Shown here piece by piece: positions 56,005-64,000 of a DNA stretch of 64,000 bases. Within the stretch, counting starts at the first letter, position 1, and the number at the start of each line of letters is the position of its first letter. The notes beneath the pieces were generated by a model. That model did not search any database and was not told the origin of the DNA. It saw nothing but the letters and a program-made list of their open reading frames with translations. This DNA comes from Lasiodiplodia sp. COLG20. Taxonomy: Eukaryota > Ascomycota > Dothideomycetes > Botryosphaeriales > Botryosphaeriaceae. The translations under genes and the position numbers were made by a program. The stretch spans positions 1,044,501 through 1,108,500 of the forward strand of contig VNWV01000009.1 of NCBI GenBank assembly GCA_009801085.1, read 5' to 3'.

Positions 56005-56342
56005 GTACGTCACGAGCGTACGCTGTTATTTCCCTTAGTTCGCAGCACGACACGAGCGTGCGCTTTTTGTTGCGTCATCTTCAGCACGACACGAGCGTGC
56101 TCTGTCTGCGTTGGTCTCTGCACGACACGAGCGTGCTATTTCTGTTTTTCTGCTTGCACGACACGAGCGTGCTATTGCTGTTTTTCTGCTTGCACGTCAC
56201 GAGCGTGCTTTTTTCTCGTCTTCGGCGGCACGTCACGAGCGTGCGCTTGTCGTGATTCGTTGGTCCCCCTCTTGCCGCACGTCACGAGCGTGCGCTTGTC
56301 GTGATTCGTTGGTCCCCCTCTTGCCGCACGTCACGAGCGTGC
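56005..56342. repeat. Nine-copy array of a 17-bp palindromic repeat
   Basis: Copies start at 56005, 56045, 56084, 56120, 56156, 56192, 56228, 56277 and 56326, so periods are 40, 39, 36, 36, 36, 36, 49 and 49 bp. The unit is GCACGWCACGAGCGTGC, a 5-bp stem (GCACG/CGTGC) around a 7-base centre. Copies 2-5 have A at the variable W; copies 1 and 6-9 have T. Copy 1 reads GTACGTCACGAGCGTAC, where a stem base and its partner both changed. Spacers of 19 bp between copies 4-5 and 5-6 are nearly identical; the two 32-bp spacers are identical by eye. No coding function is supported. Confidence 0.9.
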
Positions 56343-58144
56343 GCATCTTTGGTGTTTTGCCAATCGCTTTCTCGCTTGGAATACTCGAAATCATGAACGC
56401 CGGAGAAGCGATACGTACGATGCGAAATCCAGAAACCAGAAAGACAACCGGACACCTCGAAAGGTAATAGGACGCCAGAAGCTTAATATCCAGAAAGACC
56501 AGCTATGACAGGCAACTCTTATCGTCCCGGAACTCGCCCAAATGCAAGGCTTTTTTGGTTTCTTTTGTTGAAAACGAGGTACAAAGCAAACAAGCTACTC
56601 TGAGACTAACGAATCCATGAAAAGTCCAGGAAAGAAGGAGGAAAGTGCCTATGTAAGTTCCCGAAGCTGTGCGTAAGCCGAAAGGGCGTTTGCGAGTGAG
56701 GAATGTATACGTCCAAGATCCCGTGTGTTCGTATGTAGGTCAAGGAGGGATGGGGGAGCTGAAGAACTCCAGGAATGGCAAGTGGGCGCCGGTGTGATGA
56801 TGCGTAGCGATTACGGAGGGTACAAGATGAGGGTCAGAACAAGGGCGCTGTGGCCAGTGAAGAGGGGTTGTAGAAGCGTCGCGGCTCGGAATTGAAGGTC
56901 CTCCAGGAGTGATCGGACCTGCGCATGTGAGCAACGAAAGGGGGGCTTCGTGTCAGCAGCAGCAAGTCAATGATCTCTAGGCATTAAACGCGTTTTCAAC
57001 GGATAGCGATGCGCTTGAGAGCGGCCGTAAGGCGTGGCGAAGCGATGCGTGGTTGTACAAGGCCGTGAGGGTGAATCAAGGGCAGTTGAGCAAAGGCGTT
57101 GTATCCTGACGCGGCGTGAGGGAGGAGGTGGGGAGGGTGGAGAGCCGACGACGGTATGTACGACGCGAGGCGTTCAAGGCATTACAGTAGGGGTATGCTC
57201 CATGGTCAAGACCCGAACCCAAGTATTAGCGAAACTAAAAGGAAAGAGAGATGAGGATCGGAAAGAGGGCGATGAGGGGTCGAATATATACACAAGGCTG
57301 GCGGCCCGTGCGTCTGGGGGTGTGACTGGTCATAGGACTCTACGTATCGTGGCGCCACCTCCGCATGACGTAGCATGATCAGAACGCAGGTACAGTCAAG
57401 AGACCTCTAGAGCCGGCCAGACTTCTGCTGTGTTCGCAGCCTGCTTTTGCCACCCTTTTGCTTCGCGTGACCGTCTTGCTCGACACTGCGAATCCACGCT
57501 GGCGTTTCTTTGGCACCAGTGTCCTCCTGAATATATCTCGACGAGAGGAATAATATGACTTAGCGGGCAGAAGCAATTCTTTAATCGAAGCGAGGATTGT
57601 GACCAAATTGCTCCGTCATGGTTAGGTAGTCCCGGCTGCGAGTTTCACCCATAGAAAATCGCTCACTACGTGTCACAAGCTATACTCCAGACACTTATTA
57701 CTATTTCGTGATGCCCCGCTCAAGCTCTTGTGATGGGTATACAGCCTGTTGGTGCGAACAAGTGGTTTCTATGTACTCTTACGGCTCGTAGAGGCGAAGT
57801 CTCGATAGAGTGCGATGGCGCTCTTCCCGCTCGAATCACCAATCAAGTCTCTCGGAATGCCAGTAGGGTGATTGTGGCGAGCTCTTCTAGTAAGTAAGGG
57901 ATTTCCCCGCACGCCAACCTCTTGGGATCATCAGCCTTCCCTCCAGCCCGTCCCGCGTTCAGCTACGCTTCACGGCGAGCCAGTGGGAGTTGCAGGATAA
58001 TGCTAGTGTTACGCAGTATTACGTTTCACCATCGATCATGCACAGAAATTGCCTGGCGTGAGAACGGGTCTTGCTTACTGTCCCGTGCCGAAGCCTTGTT
58101 GCATTCGCAATGCTTTCCGTGCCCCGCACCAATGCATAAAATAC

Positions 58145-58282
58145 ATAGCATATCTAAAAATTTTCCTTGACCACTGAATGCAGCCATTCCTAGAATTTGC
58201 TAGAAGTTGGTGAATAAGGGCCAAGTTTGTTATGTTAACTCGTAACGACTTTCATCTAATCTTTCCTTTTCCCCGACGCCAG
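58145..58282 (+). repeat. Inverted repeat arm, left
   Basis: Matches the reverse complement of 62758-62897. The centre, 58230-58259, is identical over 30 bases with 62781-62810. Flanking blocks (GAAGTTGGTGAATAAGGG, TCTAAAAATTTTCCTTGA, CCCGACGCCAG) match with substitutions. Probably two copies of the end of one dead element in opposite orientation. Confidence 0.7.
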
Positions 58283-58406
58283 GTGATGTGTGAAACATAG
58301 TCCACTCTATTAGACAGTAATGTATGTACATGATTATATTCTTCAGTGTACATTTAGATTCCGATTCCAGGAGATTCCGATTCCAGGCGTCGTCTCGTAA
58401 CTCGTT

Positions 58407-59651
58407 TCAGCCGCTCGCGTTTGCAAGGCACTCGGGCTTACTGGGATTTCTGGCGCGTCCCACCGACAGACCTCTCTGCCTAGCAACGGCTATGACGCGC
58501 TCTGGGTAGTTGCTGATGATGGAGTCGACGCCATCGTCAATGAGCTTATTGATGGTGACCTCGTAATCGACAGTCCAGGGGATGACCTTCATGCCGAGCT
58601 CGTGGGCCTCATCGACGACGTCTTTGGTTGTGAAGGGCGTGTAGCCGGGGGAATTGACGGTCAGATTCGAAGGGAAGCCATGCACGGGGCTGAGCACGTC
58701 GGATCCGATGGCGGCGGCAGCGGCGATCCAGTTGCCGTCGTAGTCGTCCAGGTTGAGACCGCCGAGCCAGGGGTAGCTGCCGTTGGCGTCCGGGACGACG
58801 GTCGTGTCGTCGAGGAGTGCAACGACGGGAATGGCGGGGTGCTGTTCGTGGATGAGGATGAGGGTGCGCCAGTCGAAGCTCTGGATGTAGGTGCGCTCGA
58901 GAAGGCCGTGTTTCTGCAGGATGGGGATTATGTCGAGGTACTTCTCAACGGGCCACGTCTGCTCGGGGGTCGTGGGATCGATCTTGGTCTCGAGGTTGAT
59001 AGTCACGCCCTTGTCGCCGTAACAGTTGACCAGCTCCAATACTTCTTCCAGAGTGGCGATCTTGGTGCCGGGGTGGACTGGGGGTTTGTGAGCTTGCAGT
59101 CTCTGATATTTGGCTTCTGACTCTCGTACTCTCTTGCTGTAAATGATCTTCCAGTTGTAGATCACAGTCCAGGCTCTTCACTTGTTCTAGAGTCAGTTCA
59201 TTGATGAACTGGCCAACATAGTCGCCGGTGCATTTTGTCGGGTAGATGTAATGCTTTTTCTTCCGTCAGCAACCAATAAAACTAAGTGATGAAACACTCA
59301 CATCATGCCAAATCACAGGGATGCCATCCTTGGTGAAGACAGTGTCCATCTCCAACGTGTCGACACCGATCTCCTACTTTCTTTTAGCACCTCTCCGCAA
59401 CACAGAACCGTCGGCCGTACCAAGGCGTAGGCGAATGCCTGCCGAAACGAGTTAGCGCCCATCTTCCGCTATCTTTCTTCGCTGCGCCATTTGCTTACCC
59501 ACAGAGACTCTTCGTTCCTCAGACCCAAGCCGCCGCGGTGCGCCTGCACCTCAATGCGCCCAGTCAAATCGCCCACCGAAATGGGGAATGCTGCAACGTT
59601 GCCAACGAGGGCCGCAATGCCGACGGCGAGGGCGAAGGAAGAAGCGGCCAT
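58407..59651 (-). CDS. Secreted glycerophosphodiester phosphodiesterase family protein, about 338 aa
   Basis: Exons: 59499-59651, 59421-59438, 59302-59373, 59166-59253 and 58407-59092; introns of 60, 47, 48 and 73 nt. Start MAASSFALAVGIAALVG, a signal peptide with cleavage likely after AAFP (residue 23). The GDPD barrel shows QAHRGG, EMDTVFTKDGIPVIWHD with the metal-binding Glu/Asp, NLETKIDP, SFDWRTLILIHEQHP, and the C-terminal VDSIISNYPERVIAVA. Such enzymes split glycerophosphodiesters or related lipids outside the cell. The second exon is an 18-nt micro-exon (AFAYAL). The last junction is uncertain: the frame changes between VKSLD and HKPPVHPGTKI. The 73-nt GTGATC...GCAAG intron used here restores phase but drops a usual Cys and has a weak splice site; a frameshift is the alternative. 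Confidence 0.83.
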
Positions 59652-60585
59652 GGTTCAATCCAAACAGGAGAAGGGGTGCACGATACGAAAAGTCAATGAC
59701 TCCCTCTCTCCATTTATACCTCCACCGGCTTATCTTTTACCTTGCTCTTTTGCCTTCGCTTTAACCCGCATCATCCGCCGCCGCCTGACGCATCATTCAG
59801 CCCGCAGCTTGTGCGCACTCCTACGTACCCCCTCTCCAAGGTAACGAAATCCGCTTAATCGGGTTGCCTACCTGGTCTCGCCAAGCGTCTTGGCGGCCTA
59901 GATATCTTGGACGAGCGAGTAAGATGGCCCGCCTTGATCTCGTGCTCGCCTTGCTGAGCCGCATGTTTGCCGATTGTACTGACTCGTACCTGGCCCTATC
60001 TCTCGTCTTCGCTTCCTCGCCTCTTTTATCCAGGAAAAAGCATTGCCATGGTGGAGAGACTAAGAGAGTGTATATAAAAGTCCGTCCGACTTACTGCCAA
60101 ATCGCCGATGCAATGTTTAGGTAATCAGTCTCACTCCCAGGATTATCGGGGGCGCATCGAGTAAGACGGAGGAACCTTCAGACGAACTGAGATCCAATGC
60201 CCGAAAATGGAGTCAAGACTTCACAAAGGGCAGCAGCTATCTCTTCTTTGTTGGCGTGTTATGGCTCTTTTAGGTTGCATGGTGCCACGAGTACTGCAAC
60301 ATTGTCAGCAGTAGTTCTGCAGATAATGCGCTAGCTTGCCCAGATGATCTCTCAAAGTGGCACGGAACGATGAGGCAGGCCTCAAGTGACCAAGTCTGGA
60401 TTATAAGCGACTGTTGCATTGAAACTTGGCCCTGAGTGTGAAGTTACTAGAACCAAGCCGCCTCCAAATTCGCACTAGTCATGGGCTGTCGTAGATTCAG
60501 AGGCGTGGATGGAGGGGCAGCTCCATCTTCGTGTCCCAGCAAATACCCATCAGCGGTGACCTTGATTAAACCAAATCTAGGCGGA
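59652..60585. other. Intergenic, 0.9 kb
   Basis: Promoter side of the phosphodiesterase gene and 3' flank of the thioredoxin-fold gene. No gene, RNA or repeat seen. Confidence 0.4.
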
Positions 60586-61380
60586 TCAGACCACTTTCTT
60601 CTCAAGCCACTCCTCCCACTGCTCCTTGGTGAAGCTGCTGGAGATGCTGTTCTCGACAACACCCTATCCTTCCTGTCAGCCAATTGGAATCCGGCATCAG
60701 GTCAGAAACTCACATTGAAGACGACGGTCGGCGTGACATGAATGCCCACAAGACGGTTCGTCTTGACCATGACCTTGACATCATCCGTCACCTTGTTCCC
60801 GCTGTTCAACGACCCGTCAGGCCCGGGCTTGTCCGAGATCTCCAGCAGCCCGTACACCTCCTTCTCGTCAAGCCCGACACCCGCCGCGATCTTGGCCAGC
60901 CTCTTGTACGTGTTGTTGCGCGTCTCGTTCACCACCTTGACGTCGAAGAAGTCGGTCTGCTGGTCGAACAGCGCCTTGCTGAAGTCGTAGAACTTGGCCG
61001 GCGCCAGCCGGAGCACCGCGGCGCCGGCTTCGTGCACGAGCGTCGACGATGGGTGCCACGGCTGGATTTGCTGCCGGAATATTATCTGAAGCTTGGAGTC
61101 ATACTTGGACTTGATGGTGGGGAGGACGTGGTCGTAGATGGTCGTGAACATCTTCTTGGAGAACTGTGGTGCAAGCCCCGGATGTCAGCGGCATGGCTCC
61201 CCAGATACATTTCAACCATACTGACCGGGCAAACATAGTCGAGGTCTGTAGACGAAAGATTGGCCCCATTAGCTACTGTTCTCCAAAGGTGGGCGCAGGG
61301 CATGTACAGAGCTCAAGCGTGTGCACCGTCTTCACGCCAGAGGCGAGCTTCTGGCCGGCGAACTTGGGTGCCAATGACAT
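60586..61380 (-). CDS. DsbA-like thioredoxin-fold protein, 206 aa
   Basis: Four exons: 61308-61380, 61226-61245, 60714-61163 and 60586-60663; introns of 62, 62 and 50 nt. Start MSLAPKFAGQKLASGV. The first strand VHTLELYLDYVCPFSKKM carries a single Cys where DsbA proteins have CxxC, and an all-helical insert follows (LVHEAGAAVLRLAPAKFYDF, KALFDQQTDFFD, YKRLAKIAAGVGLDEKEVYGL). The cis-Pro segment GIHVTPTVVFNG is kept. This matches fungal DsbA/thioredoxin-like proteins, which may act in glutathione-linked reduction; with one Cys a CxxC-type disulfide exchange is not possible. The second exon is 20 nt. There is no signal peptide, so it is probably cytosolic. The exact reaction is unknown. Confidence 0.88.
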
Positions 61381-61943
61381 TTTGCTGGATTGATTTGTGG
61401 GTAGTAGCTTTGCTGATAGAAGCTGAGAGTGAAGGTGGTTGAAGTTGGGGTTGATTGAGAGATAGGCACTGGAAGCTATTGCACGATCGATACCCCGCCA
61501 TGACGACAGCGGGGCCAGAACCCTGGGTCCGCATTCACGCCTTCCTCAACTGACAAAGTCGTATCAGTGAAGACTGGATAGGGGGTAGCTGTCAACACAT
61601 TCTTCGGCTTAGCGCGCAAACAATTAGAGTAAACAGCAACAATTCCATCTCTGGTCTTAGGGTACACTGTCGTAGGAGCTTATTGGTCTGTAAAAGTAAG
61701 TCCCCATGGGGCCTGCAGCACCCCAGCGTTAGCAGACCGCGTCGTCCACGGACTTTGCTATAACAGAACCGACAGGTAGCTGGAGCAACTTCTGGCTTTG
61801 TTTTGACGCCCCCAGATGCCGCTGTTTATGCTGGAGCAGCGCTCGGACCACATGAAACCTCGCCAACGGCGAAAAAAGCCGTCCGCCTCCTCCGCAGCCA
61901 CCACCACCCCAGACGTCGACAAAACAAAAAGATGTGGGAATTG
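61381..61943. other. Intergenic, 0.6 kb
   Basis: Promoter side of the thioredoxin-fold gene and 3' flank of tRNA-Lys. A T-run on the minus strand just left of 61940 is the likely polymerase III stop for the tRNA. Confidence 0.45.
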
Positions 61944-62016
61944 AGCCCAACGCGGGGGTCGAACCCGCAGCCTTGAGATTAAGAGTCTCACGCTCTACCG
62001 ATTGAGCTAGCCGGGC
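61944..62016 (-). tRNA. tRNA-Lys (CTT), intronless
   Basis: 73-nt cloverleaf on the minus strand. The 5' acceptor strand GCCCGGC pairs with GTTGGGC; the D arm is GCTC AATCGGTA GAGC; the anticodon loop CTCTTAA gives anticodon CTT; the T arm is GCGGG TTCGACC CCCGC. The A box (TAGCTCAATCGG) and B box (GGGTTCGACCC) are standard. A TCTTTTTG stop lies about 10-15 nt after the gene on that strand. Discriminator is T, as in yeast tRNA-Lys. Confidence 0.95.
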
Positions 62017-62364
62017 GGCTGGATCAAGAACCGGAGTGGTTCTTGAGGCTGTTGATGACACTTCGAAGTTTTACATTCAATATATAGTACAAACGCCCAC
62101 AAGCTACACCAATACACTCAAACACCACTATTAAAGACCCCAGAGCGTTTTCAAGAGGATCCGGGGCGTGTGGGTGGAATAGCAGAAATTTTTGTCGACT
62201 GATTTCCCGAACGGGAAAATCTCGGACATGGTCGGAGAAAAGAAACATTGTCCTGCACCATCATGCTTCAAATAGAACTGTCACTATCAATTAAGCAAGC
62301 CCCTGGTGTATAGGGGGGCATTGCAGTCGACGGCCAGCGTGAATTTATTTTTTGCTCTTGCCAA

Positions 62365-62405
62365 GGGTAGTTGAAGCCACCGTCCAGACGAGAATGTAGA
62401 ATTAT
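62365..62405 (+). repeat. Dispersed repeat motif, copy 4
   Basis: Reads GGGTAGTTGAAGCCACCGTC followed by AGACGAGAATGTAGAATTAT, parallel to copy 2 at 35932. This copy heads a stretch of about 530 bp ending at the inverted-repeat arm. Confidence 0.5.
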
Positions 62406-62757
62406 ACCTACGGAATGTTCGTTTTCATCAAAAAGAAAAAGGGACTAATAGTCATACAGAGGGGTTCCATGTCCGACCGCTGGCGTGCATCTGTTTTTCT
62501 GTCTATCGGATGCCTGTTGATTGCTAAAAGCGGCAGATTTCAGTGGATTAAACCAATCACACCATCCAAACTCGAGCGCAGTCATCCCCTGTTACCAAGC
62601 CCTGGCATCCTTCGCGCTAGCGGTCGGACGTGGAACCCCTCTGTATTATACTCCAGAGCCCTGCTATTCTTCGCGCTAACCATTGGCCGCAGTACCCCCT
62701 CTGTAAAAACCACTATTGGAAGAGGTCTCTACATCTTGGATGCTTATAGAAAAAAGA

Positions 62758-62897
62758 CTGGCATCGGGTAGAAGGAAAGGTTAGATGAAAGTCGTTACGA
62801 GTTAACATAAGGATTCTCTCGTTGCAAGCCTAGCCATTATTCACTAACTTCTAGCGATCGTGACAGCTGTCTAACGAAATTTTTTAGGAATAGCTAC
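62758..62897 (-). repeat. Inverted repeat arm, right
   Basis: Reverse-complement partner of 58145-58282, identical over 30 bases (62781-62810). About 4.5 kb lies between the arms and holds the phosphodiesterase, thioredoxin-fold and tRNA-Lys genes. Confidence 0.7.
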
Positions 62898-63464
62898 AGC
62901 ATTTGAAACCACGCGCCAGGAATTATCACCTGAGGCGCCCTTCCAGATCGTAATGGCGGCAATGCCGTTGAGTGCAGCGGCATCGGCATCTTTCGGCATG
63001 CTTGCGGCATCGGCGGCATTCCCAGAATCACCTCGCGCTCTGACCGCCGCGCTCCAATAGCTTCAGCGAAACATTCCTTGAGAATTATCAATCAGGCGAG
63101 AAATACGGTCGTGAGATATCGGGCGGCTGCGGAAGCTTTGATATCATCATGAGGCGACAGAAAAAGACGTATAGCTCACGTATTTATATATTCGCTGATC
63201 CAAGTCCTACAAGCAGTACATCCACCAACCATTTCTTCACAGACAAAACAACTAAGTCATAAGAAAGGCACTTTTCCTATCAATTGAACGCCCTTACGGA
63301 TCGCGCAAATTCGATATAAAACAAGACCCTATACCGAATTCCCCAATACAACAAACCGAAGCAGAGCCTCCTCGCGGATAACAACATTACATCTTTCACA
63401 TCTCTATTAGTCGAGCCGGGAACCACAAGCGTCACCATCAGGAACAAGACAGCCTCGTCAGAAA

Positions 63465-63758
63465 ATGGCAACCGCCGTTCTTCCCCGCACCCTGCTCAAC
63501 CAACTCATCCATGCGGTCAAGAACGCCATCAAGGAGCCCCACCCGATCGGCCGCGTGCCCGTTAGCACCGCCCCATACAAAGCCGACTGGAGCCGTGCCT
63601 GGTATCGCATCGGCCTAGCGTCAACGCTGTATGTGCCCGTAGCTTCGGCCGTTATGTTTTGGCCCTTCGTGGTGCGATCGCTGGCCATGCCTGGTGGCTT
63701 CGGCCACGCGTATCACTGGGGCAGGACAAAGGCTTGGTGGGAGGAGGAGCAGGAGTAA
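63465..63758 (+). CDS. Small predicted membrane protein, 97 aa
   Basis: Single exon, ATG at 63465 (MATAVLPRTLLNQLIH). No recognised family. The N-terminus is a basic amphipathic stretch (PRTLLNQLIHAVKNAIKEP), possibly mitochondrial targeting. One hydrophobic segment at about residues 52-70 (STLYVPVASAVMFWPFVV) is followed by a short Trp-rich tail (YHWGRTKAWWEEEQE). Small size, basic head, one span and an acidic tail are typical of mitochondrial inner-membrane accessory subunits or assembly factors, but this is not established. The stop is followed by a short 3' region to the window end. Confidence 0.6.
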   Translation: MATAVLPRTLLNQLIHAVKNAIKEPHPIGRVPVSTAPYKADWSRAWYRIGLASTLYVPVASAVMFWPFVVRSLAMPGGFGHAYHWGRTKAWWEEEQE

Positions 63759-64000
63759 GGATGTGTTGTGGAGTCACGGGTGCTTTTCCATTTAATGTCC
63801 GAGTTCCTATGAAATCTGCTTTTGTTGTCCCGGATTCACAGAGAAAATAGAAAGAGTTATAGATACAGGGAAAACGCTGAACGAAGAAACATAATCAGGT
63901 ATTGAATGCATAGCAAATCAATCAAGCGGAATTACCTTTTTCGGTCCGTATAACAAACGCATGTAGTCAAGTGTCCAAAACAGAGATTCTCAGTCATAAA
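63759..64000. other. Window edge, 3' flank
   Basis: 242 bp after the small gene, AT rich, nothing further seen. Confidence 0.4.

Larger units (their letters stand above)
55592..58406. other. Gene-free stretch of 2.8 kb with palindromic array
   Basis: No supportable gene. The palindromic tandem array (56005-56342) is listed separately, and an inverted-repeat arm at 58145-58282 lies at the right end. The frame at 55924-56304 is a by-product of the 36-bp period. The segment 56700-57380 is GC richer and open in places, without any domain. Confidence 0.5.
62017..63464. other. Gene-free stretch of 1.4 kb with repeat relics
   Basis: Carries dispersed motif copy 4 (62365-62405) and the right inverted-repeat arm (62758-62897). 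Between them two CCCTG...ACCCCT segments resemble each other and one at 36080-36120. No gene is supportable; 63.2-63.46 kb is the promoter of the small gene at 63465. Confidence 0.45.

Noticed and set aside
55924..56304. Open frame of 126 codons with TTRAC-type Cys-rich repeats
   Set aside because: The frame is open only because 36 bp is a multiple of three; a second frame is also open, and the 49-bp units break the pattern. No splice or domain support.
56005..56342. CRISPR-like array (short palindromic repeats with spacers)
   Set aside because: Eukaryotic context, no cas genes, 17-bp units, spacers of 19-32 bp that are partly copies of each other. It is a palindromic minisatellite.
57034..57378. 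114-codon frame in the 55.6-58.4 kb gap
   Set aside because: Low-complexity Arg/Gly/Glu sequence with no domain; overlapping frames on both strands are equally long.

Overview
The window is nuclear DNA from a filamentous ascomycete (Pezizomycotina, possibly a dothideomycete; the class is a guess). Most protein genes are split by GT-AG introns of 43-75 nt, often with a CTAAC/CTAAT branch site. The gene set is fungal: a class IV chitin synthase, an SKT5/Chs4-type activator, Mpo1, DPAP-type peptidase, TFIID subunits and mitochondrial ATP synthase alpha. Exon models were built by joining reading frames across splice sites and checking phase. Several apparent upstream starts are not ATG, so starts were moved to the first suitable ATG.

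Layout. 0.9-2.8 kb: an unrecognised low-complexity protein (-). 4.2-12.1 kb: a chitin-synthesis pair, the prenylated SKT5/Chs4-like activator (-) and class IV chitin synthase (+), diverging from a 2.0-kb gap. 13.1-14.9 kb: WD40-type protein (+). 15-18 kb: gene-free. 18.0-24.0 kb, all on -: short-chain dehydrogenase, TAP-like serine hydrolase, glycine-rich RRM protein. 25.9-32.1 kb: unrecognised basic protein (+), inorganic pyrophosphatase (+), mitochondrial ribosomal mL53 (-), Sec20 SNARE with an RDEL tail (+). 32.25-32.39 kb: a tRNA-Trp interrupted twice. 33.4-35.4 kb: ten-exon sugar transporter (-). 35.4-38.0 kb: repeat-bearing gap. 38.0-42.3 kb: NAD(P)HX dehydratase (+), TAF7 (-), TAF3-like protein (+). 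42.9-48.5 kb, all on -: small disordered protein, coiled-coil protein, ATP synthase alpha. 48.5-50.3 kb: decayed repeats. 50.3-55.6 kb: Mpo1-like dioxygenase (-), RPB7 (+), dipeptidyl aminopeptidase (+). 55.6-58.4 kb: gene-free, with a nine-copy palindromic array. 58.4-62.0 kb, all on -: GDPD-family phosphodiesterase, DsbA-like thioredoxin-fold protein, tRNA-Lys. 62.4-62.9 kb: repeat relics. 63.5 kb: small predicted membrane protein (+).

Functional groupings. Chs class IV and its Skt5/Chs4 activator share one divergent promoter region. TAF7 and the TAF3-like gene diverge from 233 bp and encode subunits of one complex, TFIID. mL53/Sec20 and Mpo1/RPB7 are also head to head.

The most unusual signals are (1) a tRNA-Trp gene carrying, besides its usual anticodon-loop intron, a 55-nt GT-AG insertion in the D arm whose exact removal restores a normal tRNA; and (2) a nine-copy array of a 17-bp palindrome with fixed 36- and 49-bp periods and a paired base change in one copy.
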